From Microglena sp. YARC (lineage: Eukaryota > Chlorophyta > Chlorophyceae > Chlamydomonadales > Chlamydomonadaceae), in NCBI GenBank assembly GCA_022414725.1, contig CM039464.1:39601445-39665444 (forward strand): DNA of 64,000 bases, in the 5' to 3' direction. A program made the translations under genes and the position numbers. The notes beneath the pieces were generated by a model. The model had not been told where the DNA came from, searched no databases, and saw only the letters and a program-made list of their open reading frames with translations. Shown here piece after piece: positions 37,906 through 48,000 of this stretch (its first letter is position 1; each line of letters starts with the position of its first letter).

Positions 37906-40900
37906 GAGGTACGCTCTGTCCTATTCTCTTGCACTACGAAGTTCTCTAACGTGTGTAGCCCTAGTCTTTCTGAGGGTGTCTGGCATGTGGACTCTGGAGC
38001 TGGAATGTCAATCACGGGTGATAAGTCTTTGTTCACTGTGTTTGAATCTTCTGCTGTTGGGCCTACGGTTCGATTTGGTGACGGGGGTGATTCAACGGTC
38101 AGAGGGTAAGGGATCCATTGTGTTATGTAGTGATTGGTTACCAACATCAATCACTCTAACCAATGTTCTTTATATCCCTCACTGTCCGGTGAATCTCCTG
38201 TCAGTAAATGCTGTAGCTCATTCTCTCCACTGCCAGGTTTCTTTTGATAGTCTTAGTTGCACTGCCACTCAGGGCTCTTCTGTTCTCTGGTCCTTCCCTG
38301 CCTCCAGTGATGGTGTGTACAAGTTTGCATGTAGGCCTTGTCACACCTCCAGTCGTTGTTTAAGAGTTGCTGACAATTATCCAGCGTTTGCACTTGATGT
38401 TGATGAGGACGGTGGAGTTGTTCTCCCTACCACTCCTGCATGGTTGTGGCATAGGCGGTTGGGTCATCCCGGCTATAGTGCCTTACACAAACTTGTCAAG
38501 CGTGGTATGGTTAAGAACTTACCCCTCAGTCTGGGTCAAGTGCAAAAGTTGGGTAAGATCCCATGTGATGCTTGTCACAAGGCTAAGGGCAAACGTCTCC
38601 CTTTTCCTAAAGAAAGCAAAACTGAGATCCGTGCACCTCTCCAACGACTTCACTTGGATATCATGGGACCAGTTCATATTAGGGGTCTGCGTGGGGAGTT
38701 TTACATCCTGTGCCTCATAGACCAATTCTCTGGCTTTGCTGAAGTATTGTGCTTGAGGACCAGGGATGAAGCTCCCTTGGCAGTCCAAACGATCATCCTC
38801 AGATGGTCAAATCAGCTGCAGGGGTTTGCCTTTAAGTGTCTGAGATCTGACAGGGCCAAGGAGTTTATAGTTAAATGGTTCGAGGATTGGCTGATATCGG
38901 TTGGGGCAGTACATGAGTTATCGTTGGTGTACACTGCCCAGCAGAACGCAACTGTGGAAAGGTATAATGGGGTCTTGCAGTCTATAGCTAGGAGTATCCA
39001 CCTGGAATCAAAGCTAGCTAAGTCTTTCTGGCCTTATGCCTTCCTAGCTGCTTGTTAACTTCGTAACCGACTGCCCAATCAGGGACGCAAGACACCTTAT
39101 GAGTTGTTTTATGGGGTGATGCCTGATGTGTCGTTGTTACGTGTGTTTGGATGCCCCTGCTATGTCACGTTAGTCAATGGGAAGAAACGTAACAAGCTGG
39201 ACGAAAGGGCGTTATCTGGTAGACTGGTTGGGTATTCTCTGGTGAGTAAGGGTTATTTTATTTGGGTTCCTAAGTTGCGCCAGGTAGTAGAGAGTCGTGA
39301 TGTACTCTTCTATGAACAGTTTAGCTATAACTGTATTCCTGGGCTTCCTCCCTATGACGGGTCGCCGTATGTTTCTAGCATCCCTGCCGCTATCAACGGA
39401 CACATGCCTGAGGCTGCGGTCCATTCCCTAGATCCTTTGCTTTCCCCAATTGTTGACCACTGTCCTGGCCATAGGATGATTCTGCGTCCCAGGTCAGGGG
39501 CTGCTGGTACTGTATTGCGTGAGAATGCACTGGGCGGGCGAGGTTCTGCAGTTCCTACGGATAAAATCTTAGCCGAATCTCAGGGGGTCGCCAGGCCCTC
39601 CTCTGCGTCAAATTCCGTCGGTGAAGCTCTAGGATTACGACAATCTCAGATCATAGTGGAGCCTCTTATAGGTCCATCGTCTAATAGTCACCCTGCTCCA
39701 ATCATCTTGGATGGCTCGAAGGGGTTGGTGAGCGCTTCGCTCCTGCCGTTCCTGATAGATTAATCGGGAGCCCGGGTGATGATGTAGCCTTTGCCGATAG
39801 TGGAAGTGATGATCTTGATCATTGGTCAGGCTCCGATACTGCGTATGGCTGGGGTGTTCCGGTCGACCCAGGCTTCGTTGAATTAGAGGCAAATAAGGCC
39901 GGCCCTGTTCAACCAGGCAGTAGTTCTGCACTGGGGGCTCTACTACCGGTTACTGCTGATACTGCTGATATCCCCGCTGCTCATGTACAAGTAAACTGCT
40001 TGTACGTGGGAGCATCTGTTGCCCCCTCCACTGAACTAACCTATAAAGCTGCCATGCTCCCTACCAACCCTGACAGGGATCAATGGCTTCTTGCTATGAA
40101 GGATGAGATGGCTTCCCTACATGCCCATGGTACTTGGGTACTCACTCCACAGCCTCGTAAGCAAAAGATCCTGTCAGGCAGGTGGTTATTTGTGAAGAAG
40201 ATTGGGGTTGATGGTTCTATACGCTTCAAGGCACGTTTTGTGGTACGTGGCTTTCTGCAACGTCCTGGGCTGGATTTTCATGACGTATATGCCCCTGTCT
40301 CCTCTAAAGCAGGTCTTCGGGTGCTCCTGGCTGCCATCACTCATAGAAAGATGTTTGTTCGGCAGCTGGACATCAAAACTGCATTTCTGAACGCTAAGCT
40401 GGAACCTGGTCTGGACCTGTACTGCCGCCAGCCTGAGGGCTTTCAGCACCTTGGTCCCAACGGTGTTCCCCTTGTGTGCAAGCTGCTCAAGTCTCTTTAT
40501 AGATTGAAGCAGGCACCCAGGGCTTGGAGTAGGGATGTCAAGCGGGGTTCTGGTTGCACACGGCTTCACTATGTGCAAGGCTGAACCTGCTCTGTATTTT
40601 AGGAAGGATTCTGATGGTGGGTGGAGCTATGTTCTGACCTATGTTGATGATTTTATCTGTGCTTTTAGTGAGCTGGATAGGTATGTGTTGCTTATCCAGG
40701 CTATGGAAAAGGCTGGCTGGGAGGTCAAAGAGATGGGTGTTCCGGTTCAGTTCCTCTCTTTGGACATGCATGTTACACTTGATTCTGAAGGCAGGTGTGT
40801 TCAGATCAACATCTCTCAGCACACCTACATTGTTGATCTGGTGGAGCAGTTTGGTCTTACTGATGCTGCCCCACCCAGGTTTGCTGCCCCCATGGCCAAG

Positions 40901-41611
40901 TCCACCGTTTCTGACGCCCCTGGAGAACCCCTGCCGTCTAATAGCCAGTACCTCTCTCTTGTGGGTGCTTTGCTATACCTGGCTACTTGCACCAGGCCTG
41001 ATATTTCTTTTGCTGTTAGCTACCTGTCCAGGTTTTCTGCTCACCCTACCGTCCCTCTCTGGGGGGCTGCCAAGCGGTTGCTCTTGTATTTGAGAACACA
41101 TTCCCACCTGGGTCTCACTTACACCCACAACCCTGAGTTCTCTTTTACTGTCTTTAGTGACTCATCCTTTGCTGATGATGGGTCTGACAGGCGGTCTCAG
41201 ACTGGCTTTGCTGTGCTAGCTGGGGGGTGCATAGTGAACTGGATGAGCAAGAGGCAGCCTACTGTTGCCATTAGCTCTAGTGAGGCTGAGTATCAGGCCC
41301 TGTCCCAGGCTGCCAGGGAGGTACAATGGTTGAAGAAATTGAGGGTGGATCTGGGTCTGCCTTGTGCTTTGGTTACCATTCAGGGTGACAACTTAGGGTC
41401 TCTAAGTTGGGCCAAAGACTGGCAGCTCCTGCCTCGCAGCAAGCACATTGATGTTATTCATCACTACATCAAGGAGCTGGTGGAGGATGGTTCACTGGAT
41501 GTTGCCTATGTTAACACCGTGGATAACTGTGCTGACCCCTTCACCAAGCCCCTTGATCCTGCTGTGTTCTGGAGGTTTGTCCGCATGTTAGGTATGACCG
41601 CTTCTTCTTAG
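37906..41611 (+). pseudogene. pol: copia pol: protease, integrase, RT, RNase H (broken)
   Basis: The protease motif DSGA is at 37990-38001 in frame 1, with a shift to frame 2 near 38095. A pre-integrase HHCC finger (HRRLGH, then CDACH) lies at about 38450-38580. Integrase acidic residues are in LHLDIMG, SDRAKEF and VERYNG. A TAA at 39056-39058 interrupts frame 2 just after the integrase core. Frame 2 closes at 39763; frame 1 carries the first half of reverse transcriptase (QWLLAMKDEM, SLYRLKQAPRAW), then shifts near 40550 to frame 2 with YVDD at 40640-40651. RNase H motifs SDSSFADD, SSSEAEYQAL and SKHIDV follow to the TAG at 41611. Every domain is recognisable, but the polyprotein is broken. 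Confidence 0.92.
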
Positions 41612-41920
41612 GGTCATCCTTGCATTTGGTCATATTAGTTTCTTTTCGTTATCAAAGTTTGGCATTAGGTTCCTATTCCCGGATCGGGTTTTCTATACCG
41701 TTGTTACCCATTTTTGATATTAGTTTTTCCTCTCTTTCTAGCTTGGCAAATTGTTTTCGAATTTTTTGCCTTGTTTCATTCCTTCCTATAACCCTTTGGG
41801 TTCCATTTGAAGTTCTCTCGATTTTTTCGGAGTTCTTTGATTTTTTTTTTATATATGTTACATATAGTTCTATGTCCCCAGTGCCATAGGTGGAGAGGTA
41901 GTATTGTATGTCACCTGTGT

Positions 41921-41931
41921 CATAGGTGGAG
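41921..41931 (+). promoter_or_regulatory. Polypurine-tract-like site
   Basis: CATAGGTGGAG lies immediately before the 3' LTR, and the same word precedes the LTRs at 16191 and 24167. It probably primes plus-strand synthesis. A second copy lies 35-40 bases upstream. Confidence 0.55.
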
Positions 41932-42315
41932 TGTCAGCATGAATTGCGGTGCTCTCACGCGTTTTATGACTTGGTGACTACTTATGTACTTCCTTAGAAC
42001 TATCGGCCCAGACAGTGTTTCTGTCTGTACTGTGTCAGCTTCCCGTAGACTGTGTCATCCTTCATGACACGGTGACAGCTTCCTGTTGACTGCGTCATCG
42101 GTCTCTCACTGACACACTCTGTATAGCCGGTGCCTGGCTTAAATTTCCTGACTTAGGGTCTAGTCAGGTTACAGGCATCCGCCTCTCCCACCGCTGGTGT
42201 TCTTTGGCGTCCGCCTGTCCTTGTAACGCTATTCTTGTCTCCGTGTATAGATTGGCGGCGTCTGTCTCCGCTGCATACATCTCTCTCCACTCTTCGAAGT
42301 GCTTTCTAGCTGATA
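41932..42315 (+). repeat. 3' LTR
   Basis: 384 bp. Differences from the 5' LTR are AAGTTT/AAATTT, a CC shift in the CTCTCCACC run and one extra G in TTGGCG. It ends GCTGATA before the GAGGT duplication. Confidence 0.93.
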
Positions 42316-42609
42316 GAGGTCTGAGTAAGAAGATAGCAAAAATCATGTGCAGGGCTGACCGCTCTCCCCGACCCCCCCCCCCCCCCCCCTAAAGGTGCTC
42401 AGAATGACCTGGAAATGGCGTTTAAATGGCATAAACATCACCATGAATCATGCCCCATTCACGGACATAATCAATCGGCATACCGGTACGTTAATTGTTG
42501 GAGGCTTGGGCAACACCTGCCTCAATTATAATTAGTTCGTTATCCCTCATGGAATGATATTTTAATGGTGGGAATCTCACTCCACTTTATTGTGTACGTG
42601 CACTTCAGG

Positions 42610-42956
42610 TAATTTGGCCTGAATTTCTAAAATGTCATCGCACCGCATCGGGTGTCGCGCACGGTGTGATACCTACGCGTATCTAACACAAATCCGATGC
42701 ACATCTAACACAAATCTAATTCGGATCTATCCGAAACTGTCTGTACGGGGGCGAATTCTGGTTTGTTAGCGCGCATTGAATGAGTCGCAGTTCGACAAAG
42801 AGAGATTCGAGTTTGTATGGCTGTAATCTGTATGGATTTTGCGTGGTTTACACTCGTTTTTCGAAGCGCACACGAAATACTTGTCGTCAATTAAAGCCGC
42901 ATTGAGTCTTACGCAACCGCATTCACTGTGGTCCTGTACTCAAAAGAAAGCCGTGT
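42610..42956. other. Left margin of the foreign region, no gene seen
   Basis: Array sequence stops at GTGCACTTCAGGTA (about 42609). The following DNA is unrelated to the array and has no long frame. 42890-42956 (CTTACGCAACCGCATTCACT) matches part of the 275-bp repeats at 55851-56950, linking this margin to the element on the right. Confidence 0.6.
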
Positions 42957-43195
42957 GTATCAAGCAGGCTTCTGCTTGACAACCCTAGTGAATTTCTGAA
43001 GGGAGGAGCGCGGGCACCGTGTAGCGGTGCCGAGGGATTCAGTTGCTGACTCGCACAGTGAATACGTGGGGTGCCGCCAACCTATTCAACGGATTCCTGA
43101 AGGCCCTGCGTTCTCAAGCAGACTTCTGGTTGACAACTCTGTTGGATTTATGAAAGGGAAATCGCGGGCAGTGGAATTGAGCTGCTGACTCTCTC
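42957..43195. repeat. Two copies of the dispersed hairpin module
   Basis: Copy 1 at about 42957-43053 has TCAAGCAGGCTTCTGCTTGA (8-bp stem), then a GAATTTCTGAAGGG block, a CACCG/CGGTG hairpin and GTTGCTGACTCGC. Copy 2 at about 43113-43195 has a weaker first hairpin and ends GAGCTGCTGACTC. Other copies lie at 44583, 54200, 55004, 55855 and further right. Confidence 0.8.
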
Positions 43196-43379
43196 ACTAC
43201 TGTCGCCGGAGCTGGCACTGTCGCTGCCCCTGGCACTACTGTCACCGACATCCTCAGCGATGTGCCCACTGCCACGCGGCGCAAGGCGGTCATGGATGCT
43301 ATCGAGCAGCGCGTGATGGCCAACGACGCGAGCCGTCATGCCTATAATAATGGTGTAAACGCGCGCATTGGGATAGCAT

Positions 43380-43796
43380 ATGAGCAGCTCGACAGCGATC
43401 ATGGCGCACATGACAACCAATGTCGTGTACGCGTTGGTTGAGCACAAGTTCATTCAGAAGGATGAGATCGTCGTCAAGGTGGGCAGGACGTCGAAGCCCT
43501 TTGGTCAGCGACTTTCTCAGTACCCGAAGAACTCAAAGATGATCTTCGCCATCCACGTACTTAATCCGCGTGCTTGTGTGGAGGCTGAGACTGCCCTGCT
43601 CCGGTACCTTCGCGGAGACCCTCGAGTCAAGCCCCGTCGCGACGTTGGATACGAGTACTACCAAATTGACGCGGGTGATGCAGGTGCCGTCTTTCGGGAG
43701 ATGGCCGATGTCGTATTCCAGTACGTGTGGACATGTGGCGTCGACAGCCTTGATTGCGGTACCGAGGACGTGCCACACGACCTTTGCCGTTGTTGA
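43380..43796 (+). CDS. GIY-YIG-like endonuclease domain protein
   Basis: A 138-aa product. Residues about 15-80 resemble the T5orf172/MUG113 branch of the GIY-YIG nuclease superfamily: VVYALVE stands for GIY, VKVGRT for YIG, QRLSQYP follows, and an acidic helix VEAETALLRYL would supply the catalytic glutamate. Such domains are common in large DNA viruses and mobile elements. The ATG at 43380 is the first in frame. Just upstream, 43292-43441 carries another coding-like frame (from MDAIEQRVMANDASR) that overlaps in a different phase, which suggests a longer N-terminus lost to a frameshift. Endonuclease activity is inferred from the motif pattern only. Confidence 0.65.
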   Translation: MSSSTAIMAHMTTNVVYALVEHKFIQKDEIVVKVGRTSKPFGQRLSQYPKNSKMIFAIHVLNPRACVEAETALLRYLRGDPRVKPRRDVGYEYYQIDAGDAGAVFREMADVVFQYVWTCGVDSLDCGTEDVPHDLCRC

Positions 43797-43869
43797 GCGA
43801 GAGAAGGAGCGAACGTCTTGAGGCGCAATACCCCACGTTCCGTGGAGGTACTTGCATCTATGCTGTGCA

Positions 43870-44190
43870 CGGACCTGACGCCGAGCAACGCGCACGCCAC
43901 CGCTGCCCTTTCTGGCCACGAGCTGTCCATGTACAGCTCTCCGGGCACAGGCGGTAGTTCCTCTCCTCCTGAGTCCGCTTGCCCTTGACCTGCACGCGCT
44001 TGGTCTCGCTCACCATGTCGATACCACGCGCATGCAGGTCAAGGGCAAACGCACTCAGGAGGAGAGGAACTACCGCCTGTGCCCGGAGAGTGTCTCCCGG
44101 ATGCTGGAGCTCTTGAAACTTCGTCTTCTGCGCACGGACCTCACGCCGCCGCTGCCCTTTCGGGTCACGAGCTGTCCATGTACAGCCATA
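43870..44190. repeat. Composite inverted and direct repeat behind the endonuclease gene
   Basis: 43937-43994 and 44034-44091 are a 58-bp inverted pair with about two mismatches (CTCTCCGGGCACAGG against CCTGTGCCCGGAGAG) around a 39-bp spacer. Outside the pair, a direct repeat ending GAGCTGTCCATGTACAG occurs at about 43935 and 44184. Coding-like peptide sequence (KGKRTQEERNYRLCPES) appears on both strands because of the inversion, so this looks like a duplicated gene fragment. Confidence 0.75.
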
Positions 44191-44217
44191 ATCCATCTGC
44201 AAACAACGGATTGTATT

Positions 44218-44345
44218 CAACAAGCGGCGGAGCCCCTTTCACCTCCCCCCAGCGGAGCGACCGGGGGCGACCGGAGGGGAGCCCCCACAAAGGAGTCCGC
44301 GAGGAACCGAGCGGGTGGGCGACCGGAGGGGAGCCCACAGTTCAC
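44218..44345. repeat. GC-rich 128-bp dispersed repeat, copy 1
   Basis: Starts AAGCGGCGGAGCCCCTTTC and ends GACCGGAGGGGAGCCCACAG. It is rich in self-complementary GGGGAGCCCC/GGGGCTCC words. Nearly identical copies are at 53000-53112 and 57609-57736. Confidence 0.85.
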
Positions 44346-44740
44346 ATCAAGCATTAGACACACTACTGTGTAACTGTCAAGTCTTACACAATGTGTATGT
44401 TGTTTGTAAAAGATCCACTGTAACACTTGGGCTTAATAAGATAAGGGTTTGATAATATCACTGTAACGCTTGAGCTTCTTTCTCACTGGAACGCTTGGGC
44501 TTCTTTCTCACTGAAAGTCATCGGAGTGCACTGTAACGCTTGAGCTTATCACTGGAACACTTGGGCGTTTCCGAGGTGTCGTCTCAAGCAGGCTTCTGCT
44601 TGACAACTCTATCGGGATTGTGAAGGGGAAACCGCGGGCCCCATGGAGTGGGGCAGTGGAATTCAGCGCCTCCAGCAATGCGTATTATTTCTGAGAGCCA
44701 TACAAACGCTACAAACGCTACAGGCCCACGCCCCTCGTCT
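44346..44740. other. Short-motif-rich spacer outside the left inverted repeat
   Basis: Four copies of CACTG[T/G]AACGCTTGGGCTT-like 20-mers at 44405-44575, then one hairpin module at 44583-44670 (TCAAGCAGGCTTCTGCTTGA and CCCCATGGAGTGGGG). No gene is seen. The same 20-mers recur at 57024-57062 and 57750-57785. Confidence 0.7.
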
Positions 44741-44941
44741 TACAGTCAACGGAATACTAAAATGAAACCGCTTCGTGTACGGCACACCTTACGGTGTAAC
44801 CTAATGGTGTAGAAATCCACGGGGCAGTGGAACACCAATACGATTTTGAATCAACAAATTGCAGGATGTTAACGAGAATATCGTGGTTCTTTTTTTAGAT
44901 CACGACTCTCCATCCTGCAGACTCCGTATCGTTCTTTTGTC
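44741..44941 (+). repeat. Left terminal inverted repeat
   Basis: 201 bp, the partner of 59135-59340 on the opposite strand. It contains a small hairpin, ACACCTTACGGTGT. Confidence 0.92.
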
Positions 44942-44968
44942 ATACATGACGGAAACATGGTGAAACAT

Positions 44969-45004
44969 GGGCTCAGCTCACCCAACATTTTCTCTATTTA
45001 TTAA
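44969..45004 (+). repeat. Inner 36-bp inverted-repeat block
   Basis: GGGCTCAGCTCACCC followed by AACATTTTCTCTATTTATTAA is an exact reverse complement of 57171-57206 and recurs in the other two 186-bp units there. Confidence 0.85.
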
Positions 45005-45015
45005 ACGATGATCAC

Positions 45016-45040
45016 ATGTCAAGCATGGCTCTGCTTGACA
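45016..45040. repeat. Hairpin motif next to the left inverted repeat
   Basis: TCAAGCATGGCTCTGCTTGA has a 7-bp stem. It differs by one base from the reverse complement of the hairpins at 58718 and 58849 near the right end, so the two ends are partly symmetrical. Confidence 0.7.
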
Positions 45041-45094
45041 AAACTGGCGGTTTCGATTGGGGAATTTTTTAATATATTAAAATACCTTTTCTAC

Positions 45095-48000
45095 TTGTTA
45101 CATGAAAGTCCAAAAGTTACACCAAAAAGAGAAAGTCCCTACAGGGGAAGGAAATGATAAAGGTTTCCTTTTTTGGTGTAACTTTTTAGCTTTTGTGTAA
45201 CACTATGTATATATAACCTAACGTGGCGGTCTGTGTACCTCGTAAGACCTAAAAACAATGGGGAGATGTCAAGCTGAGTTGAGACAACACGAGACAACGG
45301 TTGTCTTGGGATCAGACCCCTAAAGGCCTCAAATACCGGATTCGGCACGCCCCTACACGAAATCCTCAATATTACACCAAAAAAGGAAACTTTCTCTATT
45401 CAAGTCCCCTTATAGGACTTTCCATTTTGGTGTAATTTTACTACTTTCGTGTAGGAAGTAAAAAGTTGTATATATATATACAATGTACCTCGTAAGACCT
45501 AAAAACAATAAAGAGATGTCAAGCTGAGTTGAGACAACACGAGACAACGGTTGTCTTGGGATCAGACCCCTAAAGGCCTCAAATACCGGATTCGGCACGC
45601 CCCTACACGAAATCCTCAATATTACACCAAACATGGAAACTTTCTCTATTCAAGTCCCCTTATAGGACTTTCCATTTTGGTGTAATTTTACTACTTTCGT
45701 GTAGGAAGTAAAAAGTTGTATATATATATACAATGTACCTCGTAAGACCTAAAAACAATGGGGAGATGTCAAGCTGAGTTGAGACAACACGAGACAACGG
45801 TTGTCTTGGGATCAGACCCCTAAAGGCCTCAAATACCGGATTCGGCACGCCCCTACACGAAATCCTCAATATTACACCAAAAAAGGAAACTTTCTCTATT
45901 CAAGTCCCCTTATAGGACTTTCCATTTTGGTGTAATTTTACTACTTTCGTGTAGGAAGTAAAAAGTTGTATATATATATACAATGTACCTCGTAAGACCT
46001 AAAAACAATGGGGAGATGTCAAGCTGAGTTGAGACAACACGAGACAACGGTTGTCTTGGGATCAGACCCCTAAAGGCCTCAAATACCGGATTCGGCACGC
46101 CCCTACACGAAATCCTCAATATTACACCAAAAAAGGAAACTTTCTCTATTCAAGTCCCCTTATAGGACTTTCCATTTTGGTGTAATTTTACTACTTTCGT
46201 GTAGGAAGTAAAAAGTTGTATATATATATACAATGTACCTCGTAAGACCTAAAAACAATGGGGAGATGTCAAGCTGAGTTGAGACAACACGAGACAACGG
46301 TTGTCTTGGGATCAGACCCCTAAAGGCCTCAAATACCGGATTCGGCACGCCCCTACACGAAATCCTCAATATTACACCAAAACAGGAAACTTTCTCTATT
46401 CAAGTCCCCTTATAGGACTTTCCATTTTGGTGTAATTTTACTACTTTCGTGTAGGAAGTAAAAAGTTGTATATATATATATACAATGTACCTCGTAAGAC
46501 CTAAAAACAATGGGGAGATGTCAAGCTGAGTTGAGACAACACGAGACAACGGTTGTCTTGGGATCAGACCCCTAAAGGCCTCAAATACCGGATTCGGCAC
46601 GCCCCTACACGAAATCCTCAATATTACACCAAACATGGAAACTTTCTCTATTCAAGTCCCCTTATAGGACTTTCCATTTTGGTGTAATTTTACTACTTTC
46701 GTGTAGGAAGTAAAAAGTTGTATATATATATACAATGTACCTCGTAAGACCTAAAAACAATGGGGAGATGTCAAGCTGAGTTGAGACAACACGAGACAAC
46801 GGTTGTCTTGGGATCAGACCCCTAAAGGCCTCAAATACCGGATTCGGCACGCCCCTACACGAAATCCTCAATATTACACCAAACATGGAAACTTTCTCTA
46901 TTCAAGTCCCCTTATAGGACTTTCCATTTTGGTGTAATTTTACTACTTTCGTGTAGGAAGTAAAAAGTTGTATATATATATACAATGTACCTCGTAAGAC
47001 CTAAAAACAATGGGGAGATGTCAAGCTGAGTTGAGACAACACGAGACAACGGTTGTCTTGGGATCAGACCCCTAAAGGCCTCAAATACCGGATTCGGCAC
47101 GCCCCTACACGAAATCCTCAATATTACACCAAACATGGAAACTTTCTCTATTCAAGTCCCCTTATAGGACTTTCCATTTTGGTGTAATTTTACTACTTTC
47201 GTGTAGGAAGTAAAAAGTTGTATATATATATACAATGTACCTCGTAAGACCTAAAAACAATGGGGAGATGTCAAGCTGAGTTGAGACAACACGAGACAAC
47301 GGTTGTCTTGGGATCAGACCCCTAAAGGCCTCAAATACCGGATTCGGCACGCCCCTACACGAAATCCTCAATATTACACCAAACATGGAAACTTTCTCTA
47401 TTCAAGTCCCCTTATAGGACTTTCCATTTTGGTGTAATTTTACTACTTTCGTGTAGGAAGTAAAAAAGTTGTATATATATATACAATGCACCTCGTAAGA
47501 CCTAAAAACAATGGGGAGATGTCAAGCTGAGTTGAGACAACACGAGACAACGGTTGTCTTGGGATCAGACCCCTAAAGGCCTCAAATACCGGATTCGGCA
47601 CGCCCCTACACGAAATCCTCAATATTACACCAAACATGGAAACTTTCTCTATTCAAGTCCCCTTATAGGACTTTCCATTTTGGTGTAATTTTACTACTTT
47701 CGTGTAGGAAGTAAAAAGTTGTATATATATATACAATGTACCTCGTAAGACCTAAAAACAATGGGGAGATGTCAAGCTGAGTTGAGACAACACGAGACAA
47801 CGGTTGTCTTGGGATCAGACCCCTAAAGGCCTCAAATACCGGATTCGGCACGCCCCTACACGAAATCCTCAATATTACACCAAAAAAGGAAACTTTCTCT
47901 ATTCAAGTCCCCTTATAGGACTTTCCATTTTGGTGTAATTTTACTACTTTCGTGTAGGAAGTAAAAAGTTGTATATATATATACAATGCACCTCGTAAGA

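Larger units (their letters stand above)
35277..42315 (+). mobile_element. Nearly full-length Ty1/copia retrotransposon
   Basis: A 7039-bp element with LTRs at 35277-35659 and 41932-42315, flanked by the 5-bp target duplication GAGGT (35272-35276 and 42316-42320). Uninterrupted copies of the target site elsewhere in the array read TTGGAGGTCTGAG, confirming the exact ends. The order is gag, protease, integrase, reverse transcriptase, RNase H, which defines the copia (Pseudoviridae) order. The LTRs differ at about three positions, indicating a recent insertion. The coding region has several frame breaks and one stop, so this copy should be dead unless the indels are assembly errors. Confidence 0.96.
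5337..42609. repeat. Large tandem array of tRNA-bearing units
   Basis: Units share, in order: a CCCATTCA/CCCATACC minisatellite; a first poly-C tract; a conserved 300-bp module starting GTAAGTGGTGCCAATTAGG; a second poly-C tract; a module starting GGTGCTCAGAATGACC; a tRNA-Ser(GCU) sequence on the minus strand; and a G-rich stretch leading back to the minisatellite. The module landmark occurs at 5477, 6822, 8172, 10512, 17144, 18511, 25129, 26497, 28902, 31313, 32488, 33652 and 35004; one more is expected in the gap. The array is interrupted by copia elements and ends abruptly at about 42609. Confidence 0.95.
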
